From an uncultured Mollicutes bacterium (GTDB lineage Bacteria; Bacillota_I; Bacilli_A; Acholeplasmatales; Anaeroplasmataceae): 28,699 bases of DNA. The position numbers were made by a program, and so were the translations under genes. Under the pieces are notes generated by a model, which was not told the DNA's origin, ran no database searches, and saw only the letters and a program-made list of their open reading frames with translations. The first letter of the stretch is position 1. Each line of letters begins with the position of its first letter. Location: contig UQFG01000021.1 of assembly GCA_900540175.1 (NCBI GenBank), positions 1 to 28,699 of the forward strand. The letters run 5' to 3'. Below are positions 22,123 to 28,699 of the stretch, piece by piece.

Positions 22123-22743
22123 GTGAAAAGAATCATTTTGGTTGGTAGTCTACAGATTGTCGCCCTTGTTTTTTTGATTGTAGAGATTTATTTTCCTTCT
22201 TTGTGGTTTGGTGTCATCACCCTTTCCGTTTGGGTGATCTGTTTTTTCGGATGGTTGTTTATCATGTATGCCGTTTTAAACGAACGAAGAATTAAGATTT
22301 TCAAAAAGAAAATAGAAGAACTGGATGCCGAAGAAGAAAAGTATCGGTCTTTGTTGATTTTTTATCGGTATATAGAAGAAAAAGAAACCGATTTGGATTT
22401 GGTCAAAGAAGCACTGCAACATGTCTATTTTTTGCCACGTAAAATCTGTCTTCATCCGGAAAAAGCCAATCGAAAAAAATTATACGATGCTTTGATCGCC
22501 TATTATTTGACGTTGTCGAAGAAAAAAGTCGCTGTTGGTTTTTTCTGGGATTATAACAGCAACTATTTTACTTGGAAATTGATTGCCCTTACTTTTGCGA
22601 TCGGTTTGACGGGCATCCTTATTTTAATTACGTGTTATCATGCCATCCCGGGACCCGATGATGTTTTATATACGGCACTTTATTTTGTATTCGGGGCTTT
22701 GTTGGTTCCGTTTTTATCTAAATTTTTCGGTCATTTCATCTGA
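22123..22743 (+). CDS. Small membrane protein of unknown function
   Basis: A 206-aa protein with two helices near the N-terminus (about 4-25 and 29-51), a charged cytoplasmic middle with a short coiled-coil-like segment (about 54-95), and two helices near the C-terminus (about 150-172 and 178-198). GTG at 22123 is chosen because AAAGGAGG (22108-22115) would be only one base from the ATG at 22117 but 7 bases from the GTG. No family was recognised. It is monocistronic, with a terminator at 22766-22790. Confidence 0.65.
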   Translation: MKRIILVGSLQIVALVFLIVEIYFPSLWFGVITLSVWVICFFGWLFIMYAVLNERRIKIFKKKIEELDAEEEKYRSLLIFYRYIEEKETDLDLVKEALQHVYFLPRKICLHPEKANRKKLYDALIAYYLTLSKKKVAVGFFWDYNSNYFTWKLIALTFAIGLTGILILITCYHAIPGPDDVLYTALYFVFGALLVPFLSKFFGHFI

Positions 22744-22765
22744 AAAAATATTTGCTTGAACGATT

Positions 22766-22790
22766 CTGCAATTTTTTATTGCAGTTTTTT
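22766..22790 (+). terminator. Rho-independent terminator after the small membrane protein
   Basis: CTGCAAT (22766-22772) pairs with ATTGCAG (22778-22784), followed by six Ts. Confidence 0.88.
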
Positions 22791-22818
22791 CTTTTTTACT
22801 TCTATTTTTTTTAAAAAG

Positions 22819-22827
22819 TGCTATAAT
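22819..22827 (+). promoter_or_regulatory. Extended -10 promoter of the ABC transporter operon
   Basis: TGCTATAAT gives a perfect -10 at 22822-22827 with the TGn extension, 37 bases before the ATG at 22865. The -35 is T-rich and weak. Confidence 0.65.
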
Positions 22828-22864
22828 TAAATGGTAAAAAAAATTCAACCAAAGGAGTGATGGT

Positions 22865-25552
22865 ATGTTGAATTTAAAGAAGATAACCAAAGTATATCAT
22901 GTAGCGGATACGGAAGTAGAAGCCTTACGCGGCATTGATTTGGTTTTTCGGAAAAATGAATTTGTATCGATATTAGGTCCATCGGGATGCGGTAAAACGA
23001 CCCTCCTCAATATTATCGGTGGATTGGATCAATATACATCCGGTGATTTGGCGATCAACGGCCGAAGTACCAAAGAATTTAAAGATAAAGATTGGGACGT
23101 TTATCGGAATCATCGGATCGGATTTGTTTTTCAAAGTTATAATTTGATTCCGCACCAAACTATTTTAGGAAATGTGGAACTGGCTTTGACGATTGCCGGA
23201 ATCAGTAAAGAAGAACGGATCGAACGGGCGAAAAAAGCCATTGATCGGGTTGGATTGGCCGGTCAGTATCATAAAAGACCGAACCAATTGTCCGGCGGTC
23301 AATGTCAGCGGGTGGCGATTGCCAGAGCGCTGGTCAATGAACCGGAAATTTTGCTTGCCGATGAACCGACCGGTGCTTTAGATACGCAGACATCCATTCA
23401 GATTATGGAATTAATCAAAGATATTTCCAAGGAAAAATTGGTTATTATGGTCACTCATAATCCGGATTTGGCGGAAAAATATTCGACTCGAATCGTTCGT
23501 TTGTTAGACGGTACGGTTGTTTCCGATTCCAATCCGTTTTCCGAAAAAGCCGAAGAACAAGAACGACTTTCAGAAGAAAAGATTTTCGTTCAAGCAAAAA
23601 AAGAACGGGCTAAAATGAGTTTGTGGACGGCTTTTAAATTATCGGCCAGAAATTTATGGACCAAACGGGCTAGGACGATCATGACTTGTCTGGCCGGATC
23701 CATAGGAATTATCGGCGTTTCGTTGGTTTTGGCGGTATCGGCCGGTGTCAAAGGCTATATTGCTTCCATGCAAGATGATATGCTGTCGGGCAATCCGATT
23801 ACAATTGAAGAATCGACGTATGATTTGAATGCTTTTTTGGGTAATTTAAGTACGAATGAAAAACTGGAGATAATCAAAGATCATGTCAACGTCAATTCGT
23901 TGTTGGAATACTTTTCAAAGAACTTGACAGGAGATCAGTCGTTTATCGTTAAAAATACGATTACCGAAGATTATATCAATTATTTAAAAGCGATGCCCAA
24001 AGAGTATTACAGTGCGATTGCTTATTATTACGGCATCAATTTAAGCAACAATATTTATACGGATTTTACTTCTTCGCAAGAACTGTTTCATCCTTCTTTG
24101 ACGGTTATCAAAAGTATTTACACGAAGGTACTGGAAAATCAGGACGGATTTGCCGAATATTCCAATTTGATTCTTTCGCTTAGTCAACCGATCAGTCAGG
24201 TTTTGTCGGATGAAGATTACATTTTGAGTCAATACGATATGAAAGCGGGTCATTTCCCGACGAAAGAAAACGAACTGTTGTTGGTATTGAATAAGGATCA
24301 GAGTGTAACGGATTTGACATTGGCGCAATTGGGTTATTATACGCAAGATGAATTTATCGCTTTGGCTGTGAATTTAAACGATCCGAACAATAAAAAAAGG
24401 TTTACTTACGAAGAATTGATGAATAAATCGTTTTATTATTATCCGAACAATGCCATCTACGAAAACGGTCTTTCAACGGCGACCAATTTGTATCCGATTC
24501 GGTACAAAAGCGATCAAAAAGACATCGCTCAATCCGGCGAAGAACTGAAAGTAGTCGGTATTATAATGCCGAAAGAAGATATTTCTTACGGGGCACTGCA
24601 AAGCGGTTTTTATTATACCGAAGCTCTTGTCGAACGGTTTTTAAACGATGCGAAAACATCGTCGATTTTAGCTTCCGCGAAAGAAGCGATCCGATATTTA
24701 AACCAAATGACCGGAAACCAGGGGAAAGTAACCGAAGATAATTTCCGTTTTGGTATCACGACCGATTCGGGAATATCGATGATGAAGATTACGTATGATT
24801 TTACATGGTATAATTACGGCAGTACCACACCGAATATAAAAAAAGACGAGGAACTGACTTCCGTGTCGGCTTCTTCGGGGATGCTTTCGATGATGATGCC
24901 ATCTTCTAATGTTTCGGCTAACGGACCGAGTATAAGGGAAATCGGCGGAAATTCGCTTCCGAACAGTGTCGAAATTTATCCGCTTGATTTTGATCGAAAA
25001 TTCTTAGTAACCGATTATCTGGATGCATGGAACGAAGATGAAACGATTCAAGTAGGGGATAACGTGTTGGCCAAAGAAGATCGCTATGAAGTCAAATATT
25101 CCGACAACTTGGAACTGATTATTACAATGGTCAATGGTATGATCGATATTGTAACCGTCGCTTTGATTTGCTTTACGGCCTTGTCTTTGGTGGTTTCCTG
25201 TGTGATGATTGCCATTATTACGTATGTTTCGGTGATGGAACGGGTAAAAGAAATCGGTGTGATTCGGTCGCTGGGTGGTCGCAAAAAAGATGTTTCGCAC
25301 TTGTTCAATGCGGAAACGTTCATGATCGGTTTGTGTTCCGGTGTATTCGGAATCGCCGTTACGTACTTGGTTTCGTTGATTTTGAATATCGTCGTTCATC
25401 AGTTTACCGGCGTTGATTCGATCTGCGCACTTCCTTGGTGGCAAGCGTTCATCATGATTTTAGTCAGTGTCGCTCTTACCGCCGTTTCCGGATTGATTCC
25501 GGCCAAGAGTGCAGCTAAAAAAGATCCAGTTGTGGCGTTAAGGACGGAATAA
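22865..25552 (+). CDS. ABC transporter, ATPase fused to a FtsX/MacB-type permease
   Basis: This 895-aa fusion has an N-terminal ABC domain: Walker A GPSGCGKTT at 38-46, Q-loop Gln90, signature LSGGQ at 142-146, Walker B with Glu167, and His198. A linker (about 220-255) leads to a MacB/FtsX-type permease. The first TM helix is at about 272-298. A large extracytoplasmic domain spans about 300-745. Three TM helices lie at about 761-787, 819-844 and 860-880, with the VMERVKEIGVIRSLGGRKKD coupling loop between them. Such type VII ABC systems act as mechanotransducers or export peptides, macrolides or lipoproteins. The substrate here is unknown. AAAGGAG precedes the ATG. An ArsR-type regulator follows two bases after the stop, which suggests stress- or ligand-controlled expression. 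Confidence 0.92.
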   Translation: MLNLKKITKVYHVADTEVEALRGIDLVFRKNEFVSILGPSGCGKTTLLNIIGGLDQYTSGDLAINGRSTKEFKDKDWDVYRNHRIGFVFQSYNLIPHQTILGNVELALTIAGISKEERIERAKKAIDRVGLAGQYHKRPNQLSGGQCQRVAIARALVNEPEILLADEPTGALDTQTSIQIMELIKDISKEKLVIMVTHNPDLAEKYSTRIVRLLDGTVVSDSNPFSEKAEEQERLSEEKIFVQAKKERAKMSLWTAFKLSARNLWTKRARTIMTCLAGSIGIIGVSLVLAVSAGVKGYIASMQDDMLSGNPITIEESTYDLNAFLGNLSTNEKLEIIKDHVNVNSLLEYFSKNLTGDQSFIVKNTITEDYINYLKAMPKEYYSAIAYYYGINLSNNIYTDFTSSQELFHPSLTVIKSIYTKVLENQDGFAEYSNLILSLSQPISQVLSDEDYILSQYDMKAGHFPTKENELLLVLNKDQSVTDLTLAQLGYYTQDEFIALAVNLNDPNNKKRFTYEELMNKSFYYYPNNAIYENGLSTATNLYPIRYKSDQKDIAQSGEELKVVGIIMPKEDISYGALQSGFYYTEALVERFLNDAKTSSILASAKEAIRYLNQMTGNQGKVTEDNFRFGITTDSGISMMKITYDFTWYNYGSTTPNIKKDEELTSVSASSGMLSMMMPSSNVSANGPSIREIGGNSLPNSVEIYPLDFDRKFLVTDYLDAWNEDETIQVGDNVLAKEDRYEVKYSDNLELIITMVNGMIDIVTVALICFTALSLVVSCVMIAIITYVSVMERVKEIGVIRSLGGRKKDVSHLFNAETFMIGLCSGVFGIAVTYLVSLILNIVVHQFTGVDSICALPWWQAFIMILVSVALTAVSGLIPAKSAAKKDPVVALRTE

Positions 25553-25554
25553 GT

Positions 25555-25884
25555 ATGGAAAAGGAAACAAAAGATTTACAAAAACGGTTGAAAAATGCCA
25601 AAATCGTCTTGGCGGCTTTGGGAAACGAAATCAGACAGGATATGATTGTCCAACTTGCTTCTTGTTCCCCGAAAGGACTTCGGGTCAGCGAATTCAAAAC
25701 GCGCTGTAAACTTTCAAGGCCTTCTTTATCGCATCATATCAAAGTCCTTTATCATGCAAAAATGATCGAGGTGGAGCATGACGGCACTAAAAACTACTAC
25801 CGACTGTCTCCGAATCGTCAAGTTATCGATGAGGCCATTGGGCTGTTCGATGATTTGAAACAATACGATCGGAGTCTTAAATGA
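25555..25884 (+). CDS. ArsR/SmtB-family winged-helix regulator
   Basis: A 109-aa DNA-binding protein. ALGNEIRQDMIVQLA is the typical first helix after the dimer arm. LRVSEFKTRCKLSRPSLSHHIKVL holds the helix-turn-helix (written here in part; recognition helix around residues 57-70). IEVEHDGTKNYYRL is the wing. No metal-binding Cys pair of the ELCVCDL type is present, so it may sense a ligand other than metal or respond to redox. It sits two bases after the ABC transporter stop and overlaps the DUF5662 gene by four bases, so it probably regulates this operon. Confidence 0.88.
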   Translation: MEKETKDLQKRLKNAKIVLAALGNEIRQDMIVQLASCSPKGLRVSEFKTRCKLSRPSLSHHIKVLYHAKMIEVEHDGTKNYYRLSPNRQVIDEAIGLFDDLKQYDRSLK

Positions 25885-26426
25885 TGGGGCATCCGATCAA
25901 ACATTTCTTAACGATTACACATCATCGGCATTTGGTCATGTACTACTGTTTTAAAGTTGGAATCGGTTTCCAAGGATTGTTTCATGACTGGTCGAAATAT
26001 TCTTTTACCGAATTCTACAATGGGGCAAAATATTATACCGGTACGGCATCTCCAAACGATCAGGAACGAAAAATAAAAGGGTATTCGGCAGCATGGATGC
26101 ATCATAAAGGTCGGAATAAGCATCATTTTGAGTATTGGGTTGATGTCATCGGAACAGATTACGGTCCGGTTGTGATGCCGATTCGGTATTTAAAGGAAAG
26201 TTTATGCGATCGGATCGCCGCTTCGAAAATCTATGCCAAAAAAATGTATCGATCCGATTTTCCGCTTCAGTATTTTTTAAAACAGGAAACGAGTCGTAAA
26301 ATGGAAAAAACGTCGGCTGCCGTTTTACAACAATGGTTGGAGTGGGTGGCTAGCGACGGTGAAAAAGAAGCGTTTAAAAAAATCAAAAAAATCAAATCAT
26401 ATCAACAGATGGATGGGATGATCTAA
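25881..26426 (+). CDS. DUF5662 family protein
   Basis: This 181-aa protein matches what I know as DUF5662. Features are ITHHRHLVMYYCFKVG, LFHDWSKYS (an HDxSK motif) and WMHHKGRNKHHFEYW, a His-rich pattern that could bind a metal as in HD-domain-like phosphohydrolases. PIRYLKESLCDRIAASKIY follows. Its biochemical role is not known to me. It overlaps the ArsR-type gene (ATGA), so it is the last gene of the ABC transporter operon. Its stop lies within the terminator at 26414-26448. Confidence 0.8.
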   Translation: MMGHPIKHFLTITHHRHLVMYYCFKVGIGFQGLFHDWSKYSFTEFYNGAKYYTGTASPNDQERKIKGYSAAWMHHKGRNKHHFEYWVDVIGTDYGPVVMPIRYLKESLCDRIAASKIYAKKMYRSDFPLQYFLKQETSRKMEKTSAAVLQQWLEWVASDGEKEAFKKIKKIKSYQQMDGMI

Positions 26427-26448
26427 CCGACGGTTATCCCATTTTTTT
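26414..26448 (+). terminator. Rho-independent terminator ending the ABC/ArsR/DUF5662 operon
   Basis: TGGGAT (26414-26419) pairs with ATCCCA (26436-26441), extended by two inner pairs. Seven Ts follow at 26442-26448. The DUF5662 stop codon is in the loop. Confidence 0.85.
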
Positions 26449-26449
26449 C

Positions 26450-26478
26450 TTGTGAAATATTGCGATTTTTGTTATACT
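26450..26478 (+). promoter_or_regulatory. Promoter for the PHP/engB/spoVID-like operon
   Basis: TTGTGA (26450-26455), a 17-base spacer and TATACT (26473-26478) preceded by TGT (an extended -10) lie just after a terminator and 21 bases before the ATG at 26500. Confidence 0.75.
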
Positions 26479-26499
26479 AAATGCGATGGAGGAAAGATT

Positions 26500-27315
26500 A
26501 TGAAGATAGATTTGCACAATCACACGGTTTATTCGGACGGCATTTTAAGTTGTGAAGAATTGTATGAAAGAGCGGTATCGGCCGGTGTGGATGTTTTCGC
26601 GTTGACCGACCACGATACGGTTTTCGGTTGCGAAGAGATGCTTTTACTGGACGGAAAAAAGAAAACAAGAGTCATTTTGGGATTGGAATTGTCGACGGTT
26701 TATCAAAAAGAGTCGGTTCATTTGGTTTGTCTGTTTAAAAATAACCGGATTCCCAAGGCGATGGTCGATTATTCTTATTTCATGATCGAATCCAGAAAAA
26801 AACGAGCCGTCCGCATGATGGAACAAATTCAACAGATTTATCATTTAAAGATGAATATCGAGGAATTGCTTCAAGAATCCAAGACCGTTACCAGAGCCAA
26901 TATGATGCGTCATTTGGCAAAATACAATGCCATCACGCCAAAGGAAGCGTCTTTTTATGTTTCCAAAACGTCCAAAGCGTATCTTCCTTCAACCGAAATT
27001 ACGACTGAAGAGGGGATTCGTTTGGCCAAAGCGGCGAACTGTATTGTGATTTTGGCACATCCTTGTCTGTTGCCTAGACCGATCGTAGAACAAATCGTTC
27101 AAATGGGAATCGACGGATTGGAAGTTCGTTATCCGGACAACCGAGAAGGGGATGAGGCCTATTTTCGTCATCTTGCCGCAACCCACCATTTGCTATGTTC
27201 TGCCGGCAGTGATTGTCATGGCGATTCTTCTCATGCCGATATCGGAAGTGCAACGCTTGATGAAACAGAATTCAAACCACTATCAGAAAGGATCGGCTTT
27301 TCTTATGGAGATTAG
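26500..27315 (+). CDS. PHP-domain phosphoesterase (RNase AM/YciV-like)
   Basis: This 271-aa protein shows the PHP metal ligands: His6 and His8 (DLHNHT), Asp13 (YSDG), Asp37-His38-Asp39 (LTDHDT), Glu63 (GLELS), His74, His187 (ILAHP), Asp238 and His240 (GSDCHG). These coordinate a trinuclear metal site in relatives such as E. coli YciV (RNase AM), a 5'-3' exonuclease or 3',5'-nucleotide phosphatase. The start at 26500 is preferred over a GTG at 26452 because GGAGGAAAG lies 7-8 bases before it and the promoter -10 lies between the two. It overlaps engB by 11 bases. Confidence 0.88.
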   Translation: MKIDLHNHTVYSDGILSCEELYERAVSAGVDVFALTDHDTVFGCEEMLLLDGKKKTRVILGLELSTVYQKESVHLVCLFKNNRIPKAMVDYSYFMIESRKKRAVRMMEQIQQIYHLKMNIEELLQESKTVTRANMMRHLAKYNAITPKEASFYVSKTSKAYLPSTEITTEEGIRLAKAANCIVILAHPCLLPRPIVEQIVQMGIDGLEVRYPDNREGDEAYFRHLAATHHLLCSAGSDCHGDSSHADIGSATLDETEFKPLSERIGFSYGD

Positions 27316-27886
27316 AAAAGCGGAATTTATCACCTCGGCCGTTGCCAATACCGGTCTTCCGATATCCGATGAGGCGGAAATCATGTTTTGCGGTCGTTCG
27401 AATGTCGGAAAATCGTCGTTTATCAATTTTTTGACCAACCGCAAAAATTTGGCGAAAACGTCTTCCAATCCGGGGAAAACGCAAACACTGAATGTCTATC
27501 ACATCAATGATTCGTTTTATTTCATTGACGTTCCCGGATACGGTTATGCGAAAGTCAGCAAAGCGATGAAAGCCAAGTTCGGTCAAATGGTCGAAGCGTA
27601 TGTTACGGGTAGAACCAATTTGAAAATGGTTTTCTTATTGGTGGATTTCAGGCATAAACCGACGGAAGACGATATCCTGATGTATCAGTATTTAAAATAT
27701 TATCATCGTCCGGTTACGGTAATTGCCACCAAAGCGGATAAAGTCAAGCAAAGTCAAAGAAAGAAGAACAAGGAAATCATCCGAGAAACGTTGCAACTGT
27801 CGATGGAAGACCAATTGATCGTTACTTCTTCCATGACCAAAGAAGGACTGGACTTGGTGTTAAGTGTGCTGGATGCCGTCGTTTAA
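27305..27886 (+). CDS. engB: Ribosome biogenesis GTPase EngB (YsxC/YihA)
   Basis: A 193-aa GTPase of normal family length. G1 is GRSNVGKSS (30-38), the G2 region is PGKTQTLN (57-64), G3 is DVPGYG (75-80), G4 is TKAD (142-145), and SSMTKEGLD near the C-terminus is the G5 region. EngB assists late assembly of the 50S ribosomal subunit and is essential in B. subtilis and E. coli. The ATG at 27305 starts at the conserved ME.. N-terminus, within the end of the PHP gene. AAAGGA lies about 13 bases upstream, rather far, so translation may depend on coupling. Confidence 0.95.
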   Translation: MEIRKAEFITSAVANTGLPISDEAEIMFCGRSNVGKSSFINFLTNRKNLAKTSSNPGKTQTLNVYHINDSFYFIDVPGYGYAKVSKAMKAKFGQMVEAYVTGRTNLKMVFLLVDFRHKPTEDDILMYQYLKYYHRPVTVIATKADKVKQSQRKKNKEIIRETLQLSMEDQLIVTSSMTKEGLDLVLSVLDAVV

Positions 27887-27946
27887 GTTGACGGATTGAT
27901 CGTTCTTTTTTTCCTTTTGCAAGCATATAGTAGATTGGTGATGATC

Positions 27947-28648
27947 ATGCAATTGGAAATTGAAAAACGTTATTTTTACGAATTAAGCGGAATACAGTCT
28001 TTGAAGACGCATCTTGAAAAAATCAGTCAATTGGAAAAACAAGATACCAAAGCGACCGGTCAAATCGAAATCAACCTTTCTTATACCGATCAGTCGCAGG
28101 AAGAATGTTTTCAATCTCTTTCTTTTCCTTTTGAATTGGAATTAACGGAATTAACGGTTTTAGACGTCCAACTTACAAAAACCAATCTTGCGGTCGTAGA
28201 GGGTCAAGGGTTGGAAATCGATTGTAAATTGTGTGTTGATTATACAACACCGAAACAAGATCAGGTTATTGAAATCGAACCCATTGAAGAAGTGGAAATC
28301 AAAACAGAACCGGAAAGTATTCCTTTAGAGGAAACCAAACAGGAACATTTGGAAAAAATAAAAGAAGACATTTCCAAAAATTACGAAGATAAGTTGGCGG
28401 ATTCGTTAAATGAGCGGCAGGAAAATACGGTAATCGCAACGAAAACGCATTTGACGGAAGATTCGTTTTTATCTTTTTTAGAAGACAATACCTCGCAGTA
28501 TTTCAAACTGAAATGTCTTTATGTGGAAAAAGAAGAGGATTTAAACGAAATTGCCAAAGAATATCAGATTTCCTTATCCAAACTATTAGCCGGTTACGAC
28601 CGACAAAACCATAAGGTTGTCTTTACTGTTGAACCGCTTTCCCTTTGA
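27947..28648 (+). CDS. SpoVID/SipL-like protein with DUF3794-like and LysM-like segments
   Basis: This 233-aa protein follows engB. Residues about 15-90 have the alternating strand pattern of the DUF3794 domain (QIEINLSYTDQS, then FPFELELTELTVLDVQL) found in SipL and related to the SpoVID N-terminus. A Glu-rich linker covers about 100-175. The end, VEKEEDLNEIAKEYQISLSK, resembles a LysM peptidoglycan-binding motif. SpoVID (575 aa in B. subtilis) tethers the spore coat. This one is much shorter. Gene order supports the idea, since B. subtilis has ysxC-hemAXCDBL-spoVID. ATG 27947 has GGTG 6 bases upstream; ATG 27941 is an alternative. The family call is moderate. Confidence 0.6.
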   Translation: MQLEIEKRYFYELSGIQSLKTHLEKISQLEKQDTKATGQIEINLSYTDQSQEECFQSLSFPFELELTELTVLDVQLTKTNLAVVEGQGLEIDCKLCVDYTTPKQDQVIEIEPIEEVEIKTEPESIPLEETKQEHLEKIKEDISKNYEDKLADSLNERQENTVIATKTHLTEDSFLSFLEDNTSQYFKLKCLYVEKEEDLNEIAKEYQISLSKLLAGYDRQNHKVVFTVEPLSL

Positions 28649-28699
28649 TATTCGTTCGCTCAAGCATTATCCGGATTTTTCGATTATGGAGGATCAGAT
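28617..28699 (+). CDS. Possible start of a gene cut by the window edge
   Basis: A frame opening at TTG 28617 (or TTG 28629) overlaps the SpoVID-like gene and stays open to the window edge, reading NRFPFDIRSLKHYPDF and onward. The composition is protein-like, and the overlap fits the tight gene packing here. In B. subtilis the gene after spoVID is ysxE (a CotS-like kinase); too little is visible to test that. An ATG at 28685 within the same frame is another start. The call is tentative. Confidence 0.3.
   Translation, partial: MSLLLNRFPFDIRSLKHYPDFSIMEDQ

Noticed and set aside
26452..26499. Upstream GTG start for the PHP gene adding 16 residues
   Set aside because: The promoter -10 (26473-26478) and ribosome-binding site fall inside this stretch, so translation should begin at 26500.
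27152..27304. Long N-terminal extension of EngB
   Set aside because: The extension overlaps the PHP gene, is not seen in the EngB family, and the conserved protein begins at ATG 27305.

Overview
The window looks like chromosomal DNA of a low-GC Bacillota (Firmicute). Strong AGGAGG-type ribosome-binding sites are everywhere, TGA is an ordinary stop codon, rho-independent terminators are frequent, and several promoters carry an extended -10 (TGnTATAAT). Gram-positive-style lipoproteins are present. Near the right end, engB (ysxC) is followed directly by a SpoVID/SipL-like gene with a C-terminal LysM-like segment, which suggests a spore-forming relative, perhaps Erysipelotrichia or a neighbouring lineage. 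This placement is inference.

Left region (1-7045): a tRNA-Leu(GAG) gene is followed by about 0.9 kb of AT-rich decayed DNA whose left edge resembles an IS3-family end. Next come three overlapping genes, clearly more AT-rich than everything to their right: (1) a 1076-aa protein with a zinc ribbon, a HEPN-type RNase motif (RNx4H), a STAND/NACHT-like P-loop NTPase and a TPR-like C-terminus; (2) a cytoplasmic GH29 alpha-L-fucosidase-like enzyme with the expected nucleophile Asp; (3) a 484-aa protein with two C-terminal membrane helices. This has the form of an acquired, tRNA-adjacent, abortive-infection-type defence operon. I do not know this gene combination as a described system, and it is the main candidate for novelty here.

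Middle region (7046-15936): a P-type Ca2+-ATPase-like pump; then a three-gene operon of unknown function (a multi-TM protein, a helical 352-aa protein, a 100-aa protein). Its promoter has ten consecutive Gs between TTGACA and TATTAT, the architecture of a phase-variable promoter. Next come an ASCH-DUF4279-like gene with a DUF4279-like partner in tandem, and a 551-aa membrane protein with four TM hairpins.

Right region (16071-28699): an aldo/keto reductase, a flavodoxin/cyclophilin-like lipoprotein and a Cys-nucleophile alpha/beta hydrolase form one probable operon. A GNAT, an AadA-like nucleotidyltransferase and a small YjdJ-type GNAT form another. A tRNA-Arg(CCG) gene follows, then a lipoprotein on the minus strand and a small membrane protein. 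After these come a MacB-like ABC ATPase-permease fusion with an ArsR-type regulator and a DUF5662 protein, then PHP phosphoesterase, engB and the spoVID-like gene, ending in a possible gene cut by the window edge.

All identifications were made by eye from translated motifs and base pairing. No database search, HMM comparison or structure prediction was run.
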